A DNA stretch of 64,000 nucleotides, taken from positions 124,001-188,000 of the forward strand of contig NZ_FRAV01000001.1 of the NCBI RefSeq assembly GCF_900142445.1, written 5' to 3'. Positions 18,108-26,318 of the stretch are shown here, in pieces (position 1 is the stretch's first letter; every line of letters begins with the position of its first letter). Source of the stretch: Chryseobacterium polytrichastri. GTDB lineage: Bacteria; Bacteroidota; Bacteroidia; Flavobacteriales; Weeksellaceae. Both the position numbers and the translations under genes were made by a program. The notes under the pieces are model-generated. The model was not told where the DNA came from. It did no database searches and was given only the letters and a program-made list of their open reading frames with translations.

Positions 18108-18232
18108 GATTCCAGATGCTGGGTTTCTGGCATTGAAAAATGATTTGTTATTCAACAAAATTAAATTAGAAGTCGGTTTTTAGCCTTATATCTACTAGCT
18201 GACTTCTGCTATCTATAATAGAAAAAATAGAA

Positions 18233-19732
18233 ATGAAAAGTTTAGACATTCATAAAAGTGAATATTTAAAACAGTTTGAAAATCAAACCTACGGAAGAAA
18301 TCTTTTAAGAACGCAGGAAGAAGAAAGACTGGATGCTCCAAACGAGGAGTGCGGTATCTTCGGAATGTATTCGGATAATGATTTAGATACGTTTTCTCTT
18401 TCGCAATTCGGGCTTTTTGCATTACAGCACAGAGGTCAGGAGGCTTGCGGTATTTCTGTTCTTAAAGACGGAAAGATCACCAACATGAAAGATGAAGGTT
18501 TGGTTTTGGATGTTTATAAAGAGATCCAAGATCCTGAAGCTTTTATGGGAAATTCTGCAATCGGGCACACTCGTTACACGACAGCAGGAGACAAAAAGAA
18601 ATATAATTTTCAGCCATTTTTCGCGAAAAACGAATATGACCAGATTATACTTTCTATCGCTCACAATGGTAACTTAACCAATGCGAGAGAATTAAAAACA
18701 GAATTAGAAGCTGAAGGCGTTGTCTTCAGAGCAACTTCGGATTCTGAGGTTATTTTAAGATTAATTCAAAAAAATCTTGATTTAGGACTTCGTGGTGCCA
18801 TTAAAGCAACCATGGAAAAAATAGAGGGTGCGTATTCGGTTGTTGGAATGACGAGAAATAAATTCTTTGCATTCAGAGATTTCAACGGAATCAGACCTTT
18901 AGTTTTAGGTGCAGTGGATGAAAAAACATATGTTGTTGCTTCAGAATCTGTAGCTTTAGATGCTGTTGGGGCTCAATATGTTCGTGATATTTTACCGGGA
19001 GAGATCATTTACACAAATGAGAACGAGCCTGGGAAATTGAATTCTTACATGGTGAATGAAGAGAGAGGAAAGCAGAGAATCTGTTCTTTTGAATATATTT
19101 ATTTTGCAAGACCTGACTCTACTTTAGAAAACATTAACGTTTACGAAATCAGAGAAAAATCTGGTGAAAAAATTTGGGAGCAAGCTCCTGTAGAAGCTGA
19201 TATCGTTATTGGAGTTCCTGATTCTGGGGTTCCTGCAGCGATTGGTTTCTCTAAAGCTTCGGGAATACCTTTCCGTCCTGTTTTAATTAAAAACAGATAT
19301 ATCGGAAGAAGTTTCATCGTACCTACTCAGGAAATGAGAGAAAGGGTAGTGAACCTGAAATTGAACCCAATTATTTCTGAGATCAAAGACAAAAGAGTAG
19401 TGATTATTGATGACTCTATCGTTCGTGGAACTACTTCTAAAAGATTGGTTAAAATTCTAAAAGATGCTGGTGTAAAGGAAATTCACTTCAGAAGTGTTTC
19501 TCCACCAATTATTGCGCCTTGTTATTTAGGAATTGATACACCGTCAAAAGATGATTTAATCTCTGCCAATATGACGACTGAAGAGCTTAGAGTTTATCTT
19601 GGAGTGGACTCTTTAGAGTTTTTAAGTACAGACAGCCTGAAAGAGATTTTGGGTTCTTCTAACCATTGTTTTGGATGTTTTACAGAAGAATATCCTGTAG
19701 CGAAAGGGGAAGAAATAGAATTATTTAATTAA
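18233..19732 (+). CDS. purF: Amidophosphoribosyltransferase
   Basis: First committed enzyme of purine synthesis: transfers the amide of glutamine to PRPP. The catalytic N-terminal nucleophile is Cys40 in EECGIFGMYS, which implies removal of a 39-residue leader, longer than the 11-residue leader of Bacillus subtilis PurF. The PRPP loop is VVIIDDSIVRGTTSKRLV. Cysteines in RICSFEY, IAPCYLG and NHCFGCF match the [4Fe-4S] ligands of the Bacillus-type enzyme, so it is probably oxygen-sensitive. Length 499. A hairpin terminator follows. Confidence 0.95.
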   Translation: MKSLDIHKSEYLKQFENQTYGRNLLRTQEEERLDAPNEECGIFGMYSDNDLDTFSLSQFGLFALQHRGQEACGISVLKDGKITNMKDEGLVLDVYKEIQDPEAFMGNSAIGHTRYTTAGDKKKYNFQPFFAKNEYDQIILSIAHNGNLTNARELKTELEAEGVVFRATSDSEVILRLIQKNLDLGLRGAIKATMEKIEGAYSVVGMTRNKFFAFRDFNGIRPLVLGAVDEKTYVVASESVALDAVGAQYVRDILPGEIIYTNENEPGKLNSYMVNEERGKQRICSFEYIYFARPDSTLENINVYEIREKSGEKIWEQAPVEADIVIGVPDSGVPAAIGFSKASGIPFRPVLIKNRYIGRSFIVPTQEMRERVVNLKLNPIISEIKDKRVVIIDDSIVRGTTSKRLVKILKDAGVKEIHFRSVSPPIIAPCYLGIDTPSKDDLISANMTTEELRVYLGVDSLEFLSTDSLKEILGSSNHCFGCFTEEYPVAKGEEIELFN

Positions 19733-19753
19733 GCTTAAATAAATTGATAAATG

Positions 19754-19792
19754 AAAAGGTCTGACTTAATTACTAAGCCAGACCTTTTTCTA
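19754..19792. terminator. Terminator between purF and porin 1
   Basis: AAAAGGTCTG (19754-19763) and CAGACCTTTT (19779-19788) pair; CTTA and TAAG continue the stem inside after one mismatch. It serves purF and the convergent beta-barrel gene. Confidence 0.85.
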
Positions 19793-19810
19793 TTGATATT
19801 AAAATTTGTT

Positions 19811-20521
19811 CTAGAATTTGTAGTTTAATCCTAATTGGAACACTCTGTTTGTTAGAGCATCAACCCCTTTAGGGCTATTTGTTTCAATATTGGTTAAACT
19901 GTTTACGTATCTCGCATTGATTCCTATGTTATGAGTGATATCATATCCTACACCAAGACCTAAACCTATGTTAAATTTCTTGATATCATCTTTGTCAATA
20001 GTTTCAGATACTGATGAAGTGGTAGTTGTTGTAACTCCTGCTGTAGTACTTTCAACCCTTCTTTCTCCTTTGTTCTTTCCATTGATGAAATAACTGAATT
20101 CAGGACCTGCTTCTATATAAAAATTCTTAGTAGGTCTCATTTGAAGCATCAATGGTACTGAAATATAATTTAGAGTATTTGAAAAGTCTTCTCTTGTTTT
20201 AACTGTAGTTGAACCTGTAGTTACATCTGAAGATGAGACTACACTTTTTGATCCTAATTGATTATATAAAACCTCTGGTTGAAGACTTAATTTTTGAGAA
20301 AGTGGAATGTTAACAAATACCCCAGCATGAAATCCTAATTTTTGATTATTAAGACTTACATCTTGATTGTTAAAAGAAGCAGCGTTACCACCCCCTTTAA
20401 TACCAAATCTAATTGGGTCTTTTTGATTATTCACAGTAGTTACTGTAGGAGTAGTTTTTGTTTCTTGAGCAAATGCTAGTGAACCTGTAGCTACTGCTAG
20501 TCCTAGAAATAACTTTTTCAT
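19811..20521 (-). CDS. Outer-membrane beta-barrel protein, porin family (tandem copy 1)
   Basis: A 236-residue protein with a signal peptide (MKKLFLGLAVATGSLAFAQ) and a small beta-barrel of the OMP_b-brl_2/PorT-like type: alternating strands such as RFGIKGGGNAASF, LGFHAGVFVNIPLSQ, FYIEAGPEFSYFING and NIGINARYVNSL, ending in the aromatic VFQLGLNYKF that directs outer-membrane insertion. It is the longest of four tandem paralogues, all on the minus strand and each with its own terminator. A sigma-54-like element lies 67-83 bp upstream. Confidence 0.85.
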   Translation of the reverse strand: MKKLFLGLAVATGSLAFAQETKTTPTVTTVNNQKDPIRFGIKGGGNAASFNNQDVSLNNQKLGFHAGVFVNIPLSQKLSLQPEVLYNQLGSKSVVSSSDVTTGSTTVKTREDFSNTLNYISVPLMLQMRPTKNFYIEAGPEFSYFINGKNKGERRVESTTAGVTTTTTSSVSETIDKDDIKKFNIGLGLGVGYDITHNIGINARYVNSLTNIETNSPKGVDALTNRVFQLGLNYKF

Positions 20522-20587
20522 AATTGTTTATTTTTAATTTTACTTTTCTATTTTCAGTCTGATTTTTCAATCAGATGAGAAGTAATT

Positions 20588-20604
20588 TGCAAATTGCTTG
20601 CCAA
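20588..20604 (-). promoter_or_regulatory. Sigma-54-like -24/-12 element, porin copy 1
   Basis: The minus strand reads TTGGCAAGCAATTTGCA. GG and GC are 12 bp apart as in the sigma-54 consensus TTGGCACGnnnnTTGCW. It starts 67 bp upstream of the ATG. Confidence 0.55.
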
Positions 20605-20957
20605 AATTGAAAAATTATACGTTTAACCAGTGATGGATAAAGCATACCGCAAAATAGCTAATGTGAACTAAATCTTAATTTTATGTAATTAAATTAAAAT
20701 TATTCAACTTAAAATGCTTTTTATATTAACAGATTCATTAAATCACTATTATATGTATTATATTAATTTTGGCAATTTTATCTGTTTTTTTAATTAAAAA
20801 TTTTTATTTTAACATAAGTATCAAGTTTGTTTACTTCTAAATTGTAGTAAAAAATAAGATTCGGTCTCTAAATACATATAGTAAATCCCTTTAGATAAGT
20901 ATTGTTTGGTAAGAATGAGTTCTAATTTTTATGAAAATTTATGTATTCTGAAAATAA

Positions 20958-20995
20958 AAAAGTCAAGATTATGTATGCAATCTTGGCTTTTTCTA
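20958..20995. terminator. Orphan terminator-like hairpin
   Basis: AAAAGTCAAGATT (20958-20970) and AATCTTGGCTTTT (20979-20991) pair with one G-U. It is followed by TCTATTGA, as in the terminator after purF and beside copy 1. No gene ends here, so it may mark a lost porin paralogue. Confidence 0.55.
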
Positions 20996-21071
20996 TTGAA
21001 TGTAAAAATGTATTACTTAAACTTATTATAATTATTTCTTTACTTTAATATATTCCTAAGTAAAAAATGTG

Positions 21072-21106
21072 AAAAGGTCAGGCTTAATCATAAAGCCTGA
21101 CCTTTT
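21072..21106. terminator. Terminator of porin copy 2
   Basis: AAAAGGTCAGGCTT (21072-21085) and AAGCCTGACCTTTT (21093-21106) form a perfect 14-bp stem with A and T runs on the outer sides. Confidence 0.85.
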
Positions 21107-21130
21107 CTGTATTGAAATCAAAGTCTGTTA

Positions 21131-21712
21131 TTAAAATTTATACGCAAGACCTACCTGGAATACATTGTTTTTTCCTTCTGGCTGATCTCCTTCAACTTTT
21201 TTACCTATATCTGTTACCCCTGCAACATATCTTGCATTAATACCAATATTAGGAGTAAAGAAATATCCTGCTCCAATCCCAATTCCAAAATCAAAACCTT
21301 TGATATAATCATTAGCTTTTACGGATACAGATTGGTATTTGAATTTAGAATCTATTAAGAAACTGAATTGTGGTCCTGCTTCAAGATAGAAATTAGGTGT
21401 TGCATTATATTGGAACATTACCGGAACGGAAATGTAACTTAAATTTACTTTAAGATCCTGAAATCCGTCTGCTTTTGCGCCAAGACCATTGTACAAAACC
21501 TCTGGTTGAAGACTGAAGTTTGATGCGATTGGAGCGTTCAAAAATAATCCGCCATAGAATCCTACTTTAGCTTTTGAATCACCACCAGAAATTGTAGACA
21601 CATTTAAACCTGCTTTCACCCCATATTTAAGTGGAGTAGAAGATTGAGTTTTCTCTTGCGCCCATACTAATGAACTTGTAGCAATGGCTAATCCTAATAA
21701 TAATTTTTTCAT
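21131..21712 (-). CDS. Outer-membrane beta-barrel protein, porin family (tandem copy 2)
   Basis: The shortest paralogue, 193 residues, with signal peptide MKKLLLGLAIATSSLVWAQ. Strand motifs shared with the others are LKYGVKAGLNVSTISGG, FYGGLFLNAPIAS, FSLQPEVLYNGLG, FYLEAGPQFSFL and NIGINARYVAGVTDIG, ending VFQVGLAYKF. Relative to copies 1 and 3 it lacks the Thr-rich external loop after the GPxFSFL strand, which suggests an altered surface face. Its own upstream element and terminator make it a single-gene unit. Confidence 0.85.
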   Translation of the reverse strand: MKKLLLGLAIATSSLVWAQEKTQSSTPLKYGVKAGLNVSTISGGDSKAKVGFYGGLFLNAPIASNFSLQPEVLYNGLGAKADGFQDLKVNLSYISVPVMFQYNATPNFYLEAGPQFSFLIDSKFKYQSVSVKANDYIKGFDFGIGIGAGYFFTPNIGINARYVAGVTDIGKKVEGDQPEGKNNVFQVGLAYKF

Positions 21713-21765
21713 AGTTAATGTAATTAATTTTTATTATTTATATTTTTGATTTTCAAATTTTAATA

Positions 21766-21782
21766 TACAAAATTCTTGCCAA
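21766..21782 (-). promoter_or_regulatory. Sigma-54-like -24/-12 element, porin copy 2
   Basis: The minus strand reads TTGGCAAGAATTTTGTA, with the same spacing as copy 1 but GT in place of the -12 GC. It starts 54 bp upstream of the ATG. Confidence 0.45.
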
Positions 21783-21889
21783 AAAGTATTAATTCGTTTA
21801 ATAATCAATAATAAAAAGGATGCTTTATAGCAATAGCTATTAAAATGTTTTCATTGAAAATCTATAATTTGCGATAAATTACAAACCAA

Positions 21890-21919
21890 ATTAAGCCAGA
21901 CCTTACGATCTGGCTTAAT
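21890..21919. terminator. Terminator of porin copy 3
   Basis: ATTAAGCCAGA (21890-21900) and TCTGGCTTAAT (21909-21919) form a perfect 11-bp stem with an 8-nt loop. The U-tract on the minus side is modest. Confidence 0.7.
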
Positions 21920-21943
21920 CTATTAAAATTTGTATAGGTAGGC

Positions 21944-22627
21944 TTATTTGAATTTATAAGCTACACCAACCTGGAATGCATTATTTCTAATTGCATCTCC
22001 ACTGTTATGTTTGTAGACATCTGTAATACCTGCAGTAAACCTTGCTGTTACCCCAAAGTTCTGAGTAAAATAATATCCGGCTCCAATTCCAATTCCGAAA
22101 TTAAATTTATTGTGAAAATCCTTATTGATTTTATTTGAGAAGCTTGATGTTTCGGTAACGGTAGTATTTCCTGTGGTGGTTGTCGTTGTAACATCTCCTT
22201 TATTTTTTCCTCCTAAAAGGAAGCTAAATTCCGGTCCTGCTTCTACATAAAGCTGAGGAAGAATATTATACTGTACCATTACAGGGATTGAAAGATAATT
22301 AAGATTTTTCTTGTAATCAGCTTCTCTTTTGTATTTGTCAGAGTTGACATAATACAGCTCTCTTTCTTCAGTTTTAGAACCTAATTGGTTAAAAAGGATT
22401 TCAGGCTGAATGCTGAATTTCTGCGCTACCGGAATGTTAACAAATACTCCTGCATTAAAACCAGGCTTCAATTTCTGGTCATTATCATACTGGTCAGCTT
22501 TACTAAGTGTAGAAGCGTTGAATCCAGCTTTAACTCCGAAAGTAATAGGAGAAGAAGATTTAGTTTTTTCTTGAGCATTCACCAAAAGGCTTCCTGCAAA
22601 TGCTAATCCTAGAATTAGTTTTTTCAT
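21944..22627 (-). CDS. Outer-membrane beta-barrel protein, porin family (tandem copy 3)
   Basis: A 227-residue protein from ATG 22627 (MKKLILGLAFAGSLLVNAQ); the frame runs 28 codons further upstream, but that would bury the signal peptide and overlap the promoter element, so the shorter start is chosen. Barrel strands ITFGVKAGFNASTLSK, FNAGVFVNIPVAQKF, LYVEAGPEFSFLLGGKNKGD and NFGVTARFTAGITDVY are close to copy 4, and the end AFQVGVAYKFK is shared with it. A Thr-rich loop (TTTTTTGNTTVTETSS) differs among paralogues and is probably surface exposed. Confidence 0.85.
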   Translation of the reverse strand: MKKLILGLAFAGSLLVNAQEKTKSSSPITFGVKAGFNASTLSKADQYDNDQKLKPGFNAGVFVNIPVAQKFSIQPEILFNQLGSKTEERELYYVNSDKYKREADYKKNLNYLSIPVMVQYNILPQLYVEAGPEFSFLLGGKNKGDVTTTTTTGNTTVTETSSFSNKINKDFHNKFNFGIGIGAGYYFTQNFGVTARFTAGITDVYKHNSGDAIRNNAFQVGVAYKFK

Positions 22628-22661
22628 GATTTTAAAGTTTAAACTTATTTCCCCACATCGC

Positions 22662-22678
22662 TGCAAAATCCCCGCCAA
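22662..22678 (-). promoter_or_regulatory. Sigma-54-like -24/-12 element, porin copy 3
   Basis: The minus strand reads TTGGCGGGGATTTTGCA, keeping both the GG and the GC at 12-bp spacing although the spacer differs from copies 1 and 4. It starts 35 bp upstream of the ATG. Confidence 0.5.
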
Positions 22679-22843
22679 AGAAAGGAAACTGATAAAAATC
22701 ATATTAAACATCCAATGACTATGCTTAAAAAAATTAATCTTGTTTTTTAAAGTTACATGGAAAGCAATAAAAAATTTCGCTTTTCAAAAGTAAGATTAAA
22801 TCCATCTCCATTTGACAGGAGGGCAATGGGTTATAAAACAAAA

Positions 22844-22869
22844 AAAGTCAGACCTTGCGATCTGACTTT
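22844..22869. terminator. Terminator of porin copy 4
   Basis: AAAGTCAGA (22844-22852) and TCTGACTTT (22861-22869) pair. The upstream AAAAAAA (plus strand) gives a U run on the minus strand. Confidence 0.75.
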
Positions 22870-22902
22870 ATATATTAAAATTTGTTTTTGGAATGTTTAG
22901 GC

Positions 22903-23562
22903 TTATTTGAATTTATAAGCTAATCCTACTTGGAATACGTTGTTTCTTACCGCGTCTCCATTGTTGTTTTTATAGATATCATTTACACCAGCTGTATATC
23001 TAGCAGTAATACCTAAGTTTTGAGTGATATAATATCCAGCTCCTAAACCAATACCGAAGTTAAATGAGTTGAAATCTTTTTTATTCAATTCATTAGTTGT
23101 AGTACTGTTAGTTGTTCCGTTGGTAGAACTTTTATATTTGTCTTTAGCTGATACCAAGAATCCAAATTCCGGACCTGCTTCTATATATAAATTAGGAAGT
23201 GCATTATACTGGAACATTACCGGTACTGCGATATATCCTAAATTTCTAGAATAATCAGATCTATATTTATCTCCTGATATAGGAGCAGTAAATTCTCTTG
23301 TTACTTTCGAACCTAGGTCATTATAAATTACCTCTGGCTGAATGCTGAAAGAGCTTGCTACCGGAATGTTAGCAAAAACACCTGCGTTAAAACCGATTTT
23401 AGATTTTGAATCGCTTAAATCTGCTCCTTTAGAAAGAGAAGAAACGTTCATTCCTCCTTTAACACCAAATGTAATTGGGTTTGAAGATGAAGCTTTAGGT
23501 GTTGTTTGTGCGAATGCCAGTGAACTTGCAGTTACTGCTAATCCTAAAATTAACTTTTTCAT
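22903..23562 (-). CDS. Outer-membrane beta-barrel protein, porin family (tandem copy 4)
   Basis: A 219-residue protein with signal peptide MKKLILGLAVTASSLAFAQ and barrel strands ITFGVKGGMNVSSLSKG, GFNAGVFANIPVASSF, LYIEAGPEFGFLVSAKDK and NLGITARYTAGVNDIY, ending VFQVGLAYKFK. It is closest to copy 3. The Asn/Thr-rich loop after the GPEFGFL strand is unique to it. It is probably the oldest member or the source of the array, but this cannot be decided by eye. Confidence 0.85.
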   Translation of the reverse strand: MKKLILGLAVTASSLAFAQTTPKASSSNPITFGVKGGMNVSSLSKGADLSDSKSKIGFNAGVFANIPVASSFSIQPEVIYNDLGSKVTREFTAPISGDKYRSDYSRNLGYIAVPVMFQYNALPNLYIEAGPEFGFLVSAKDKYKSSTNGTTNSTTTNELNKKDFNSFNFGIGLGAGYYITQNLGITARYTAGVNDIYKNNNGDAVRNNVFQVGLAYKFK

Positions 23563-23639
23563 AACTTTAATTTTTTTAATATTTACTATTCTTAATTTTA
23601 AATTTTACTACTGTCAATTTTTGTTGACGCAGAGTATCT

Positions 23640-23656
23640 TTCAAATTGCTTGCCAA
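23640..23656 (-). promoter_or_regulatory. Sigma-54-like -24/-12 element, porin copy 4
   Basis: The minus strand reads TTGGCAAGCAATTTGAA, identical to copy 1 over 15 bp except that the -12 GC is GA. It starts 78 bp upstream of the ATG. Confidence 0.45.
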
Positions 23657-23802
23657 AAATTAAAACATGATAAAAATCAGTAGTAATAAAATTCAATTCT
23701 TTGATTTTTTTAAAATTTAAATATCTTTAAATCAATTAATTGAGCGGTTTTATGAATAGACATGTAGAAAAGTGAAAAATTATAAAAATTTCTAAAATTG
23801 AG

Positions 23803-24849
23803 TTAAATAGTATCTAAAGTTCTGTAAAAATGTAAAGATTTAATAATATTTTTTTGATCACATTGATGATCGAAGGTGCAAGAACCTATTCCTGAGAGCA
23901 AAGAGAAGTTGATTTTACTGTCAATATTTTTCTTATCATTTAATAAAAGTGCAAAAATATCTTCATCTTTAAAATCACTGATATCTAAGTAAGGATAATA
24001 TCTTTGAACATTTTCAATCACAATTTTTGAATCTTCTTCAGAGATAAGGCCCTCAAGGTAAGAAAGGTGTGCCTCGGAAATCATTCCCATTGCTACTGCT
24101 TCACCATGCAAAATAGGATTACCTTGTTCCAAACATAAGCTTTCTATAGCATGCCCAATTGTGTGAGCAAAGTTTAAGGTTTTTCTTATGTTTTTTTCGT
24201 GAAAGTCTTTTTCTACAACATCCTGCTTAATATCCATAGATGTTTGAATATGTGGAATAATACCTTCTATATCTAATTTATGGATCTGGGTGAGGTTTTC
24301 CCAATGTAGTTTATCTGCAATTAATCCGTGTTTTAGCATTTCTGCAAAACCACTTCTTAATTGTTTAAAAGGAAGGGTTTCCAAGAATTTAGGATATACA
24401 AAAATCTGTTCCGGGAAAGTGAAAGTTCCTACCATATTTTTATAATGCATCAGATCAATTCCTGTTTTACCACCAATAGAGGCGTCACACATCGATAATA
24501 ATGTTGTTGGAATATTAATGAACTGAATTCCTCTTTTATATGTAGAAGCAACAAAACCACCCATATCTGTAATTACACCGCCACCAAGATTGATGACAAG
24601 TGCTTTTCTGTCGGCTTGCATTTCTGTTAAAATTTCCCATAGCTGATTTGCTGTCTGAATATTTTTCATCTCTTCACCCGCTTCAATCTCCAGAATTTCG
24701 AATCCAAGATCCGTCTCCATATTTCCTAAAAGTATGGGCAGACAATACTCATGCGTATTTTCATCAACTAAAATAAAGATTTTGCTGAATGATTTTTCAT
24801 GTAAGAAGTCGTTAAGCTGAGAAAAATTATCGTTTAATATTGTTATCAT
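23803..24849 (-). CDS. aroB: 3-dehydroquinate synthase
   Basis: Second step of the shikimate pathway, NAD- and metal-dependent. ATG 24849 (MITILNDNFSQLNDFL) is preferred over an in-frame ATG 14 codons upstream because the family starts near this strand, giving 348 residues. Motifs: NLGGGVITDMGGFVASTYKRG (NAD loop), PTTLLSMCDASIGGKTGID, FAEMLKHGLI, and metal-binding HTIGHAIES and LHGEAVAMGM. No other aro gene is near. It is divergent from the pseudouridine synthase across about 100 bp. Confidence 0.95.
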   Translation of the reverse strand: MITILNDNFSQLNDFLHEKSFSKIFILVDENTHEYCLPILLGNMETDLGFEILEIEAGEEMKNIQTANQLWEILTEMQADRKALVINLGGGVITDMGGFVASTYKRGIQFINIPTTLLSMCDASIGGKTGIDLMHYKNMVGTFTFPEQIFVYPKFLETLPFKQLRSGFAEMLKHGLIADKLHWENLTQIHKLDIEGIIPHIQTSMDIKQDVVEKDFHEKNIRKTLNFAHTIGHAIESLCLEQGNPILHGEAVAMGMISEAHLSYLEGLISEEDSKIVIENVQRYYPYLDISDFKDEDIFALLLNDKKNIDSKINFSLLSGIGSCTFDHQCDQKNIIKSLHFYRTLDTI

Positions 24850-24929
24850 TTTCAGAATTTCTATAATGTTAATAGTGAAACTATATTGCAAAGTTATGAT
24901 TCTTAATTTTTAACTCGTAACTAAATTAC

Positions 24930-24937
24930 TATCTTTG
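24930..24937 (+). promoter_or_regulatory. -7 box of the pseudouridine synthase gene
   Basis: TATCTTTG fits TAnnTTTG and lies 14 bp before the ATG. No -33 TTG is obvious. Confidence 0.5.
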
Positions 24938-24951
24938 CAAAAATATTTAGA

Positions 24952-26217
24952 ATGAGCAGAGACAATAATAATTCAGGAAAACCTAAAAGACCGAGAGTTT
25001 CAACAAGAAATTCCGGAAGTTCTCGCGCTCCTAAATCTGGAAATTCTTCAGAATCAAAACCTTTCAAAAAACCATTTTCTAAAAGCGGTGATAAGAGTTT
25101 TGGCCAAAAAGATAGAAATGAAAATGGCAATTCAAAATTTGAGAAAAAGCCTTTCAGCAGAAGTGATAGAGATACCGACTCTGGACCTTTTAAAAAACCT
25201 GATTCTAGGAGAGGTGATACAAATTTTGAAAGCCGAGGTGATGAAGATCGCAGCTCAAGACCTGGCAGAGAGCCTTACATTACATCACAAAACGAAGGTA
25301 GAGAAAGAAAAACATTTGGAGGTAAACCTGTTTCTAAAAGAGGTGGGCCAAGAGATCCTGATACCAAAGACAACAAAAGAGGTAAATACGAAAGAGGCAG
25401 CTTAAAGTACGGTAAGAGACCTTCTACCGGAAATGACAGAGATGAAGATAGAGCAAAATCTTTTGTACAAAAAAGAAGATTAAATAAGATTGATAAAGAT
25501 ATCCATAAAGATACTATTCGTCTTAATAAATATATCGCAAACTCAGGAATTTGTAGTAGAAGAGAGGCTGATGAGTTAATTACTCAAGGTTTGGTAGAAG
25601 TAAACGGGAAAGTAGTAACTGAAATGGGTTACCAGGTTGAAAAAACTGATAAAGTAGTTTTCGATGGACAGAATATTACTCCAGAAAAACCAGTTTATGT
25701 ACTATTGAATAAGCCAAAAGGATATATTTCTACTACAAAAGATGATAAAGCAAGAAAAACAGTAATGGATCTTGTGGCAAATGCTTCTCCGTACCGTGTT
25801 TTCCCTGTTGGAAGATTAGACCGTTCTACAACGGGAGTTATTCTTTTAACAAATGACGGACACATGACGAAGAAATTAACGCACCCATCTTTTGATGCGA
25901 AAAAAATCTATCATGTAACGTTGGATAAAAAGCTTACCAATGAAGATATGAAACTGATTGTTGAAGGAATTCGTTTAGATGAAGGAATTGCTACAGTTGA
26001 TCAAATTTCATTCATTGAAGGTAAGCCGAAAAATGAAATCGGAATTGAAATCCACATCGGATGGAACCGTGTTATCAGAAGAATCTTCCAAAGATTAGGA
26101 TATGAAGTAGAAGCTCTTGATAGAGTAACGTTTGCAGGATTAACGAAGAAGAATATCAAAAGAGGACACTGGAGAATTCTTACAGATTTAGAAGTGAATA
26201 CCTTAAAAATGCTTTAA
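24952..26217 (+). CDS. RsuA/RluB-family pseudouridine synthase with long basic N-terminal tail
   Basis: A 421-residue enzyme. Residues 1-185 are a low-complexity tail of Arg, Lys, Ser, Gly, Asp and Asn with repeats of FKKP, FSRSD and GDxxF, probably disordered and RNA-binding. An S4 domain (IRLNKYIANSGICSRREADELI, 189-235) follows, then the catalytic domain with the Asp loop GRLDRSTTG (D290) and HVTLDKKL. This fits pseudouridylation of 23S or 16S rRNA; the target is probably the RluB site, but RsuA/RluE cannot be excluded. The tail is far longer than in enterobacterial RluB. Confidence 0.88.
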   Translation: MSRDNNNSGKPKRPRVSTRNSGSSRAPKSGNSSESKPFKKPFSKSGDKSFGQKDRNENGNSKFEKKPFSRSDRDTDSGPFKKPDSRRGDTNFESRGDEDRSSRPGREPYITSQNEGRERKTFGGKPVSKRGGPRDPDTKDNKRGKYERGSLKYGKRPSTGNDRDEDRAKSFVQKRRLNKIDKDIHKDTIRLNKYIANSGICSRREADELITQGLVEVNGKVVTEMGYQVEKTDKVVFDGQNITPEKPVYVLLNKPKGYISTTKDDKARKTVMDLVANASPYRVFPVGRLDRSTTGVILLTNDGHMTKKLTHPSFDAKKIYHVTLDKKLTNEDMKLIVEGIRLDEGIATVDQISFIEGKPKNEIGIEIHIGWNRVIRRIFQRLGYEVEALDRVTFAGLTKKNIKRGHWRILTDLEVNTLKML

Positions 26218-26244
26218 TAAGCTCAGATTTTTAAGATTAAAGAT

Positions 26245-26280
26245 AAAAAAGACGTTGAATAAGTTTTCAACGTCTTTTTT
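26245..26280. terminator. Bidirectional terminator
   Basis: AAAAAAGACGTTGAA (26245-26259) and TTCAACGTCTTTTTT (26266-26280) form a perfect 15-bp stem between convergent genes. Confidence 0.9.
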
Positions 26281-26318
26281 GTTTCGTTTGTGATTCCTGA
26301 GGATTACAGAATAAAACT

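Larger units (their letters stand above)
20522..21130. other. Intergenic gap with orphan hairpin
   Basis: 609 bp between porin copies 1 and 2. It holds the copy 1 upstream element (20588-20604), about 300 bp of AT-rich sequence with no convincing frame, an orphan terminator-like hairpin (20958-20991), and the copy 2 terminator (21072-21106). Confidence 0.6.

Noticed and set aside
18168..18207. AGAAGTC/GACTTCT inverted repeat before purF, considered as an attenuator or purine riboswitch
   Set aside because: Only 7 bp with a long loop and no U run; none of the purine-riboswitch core sequence is visible.
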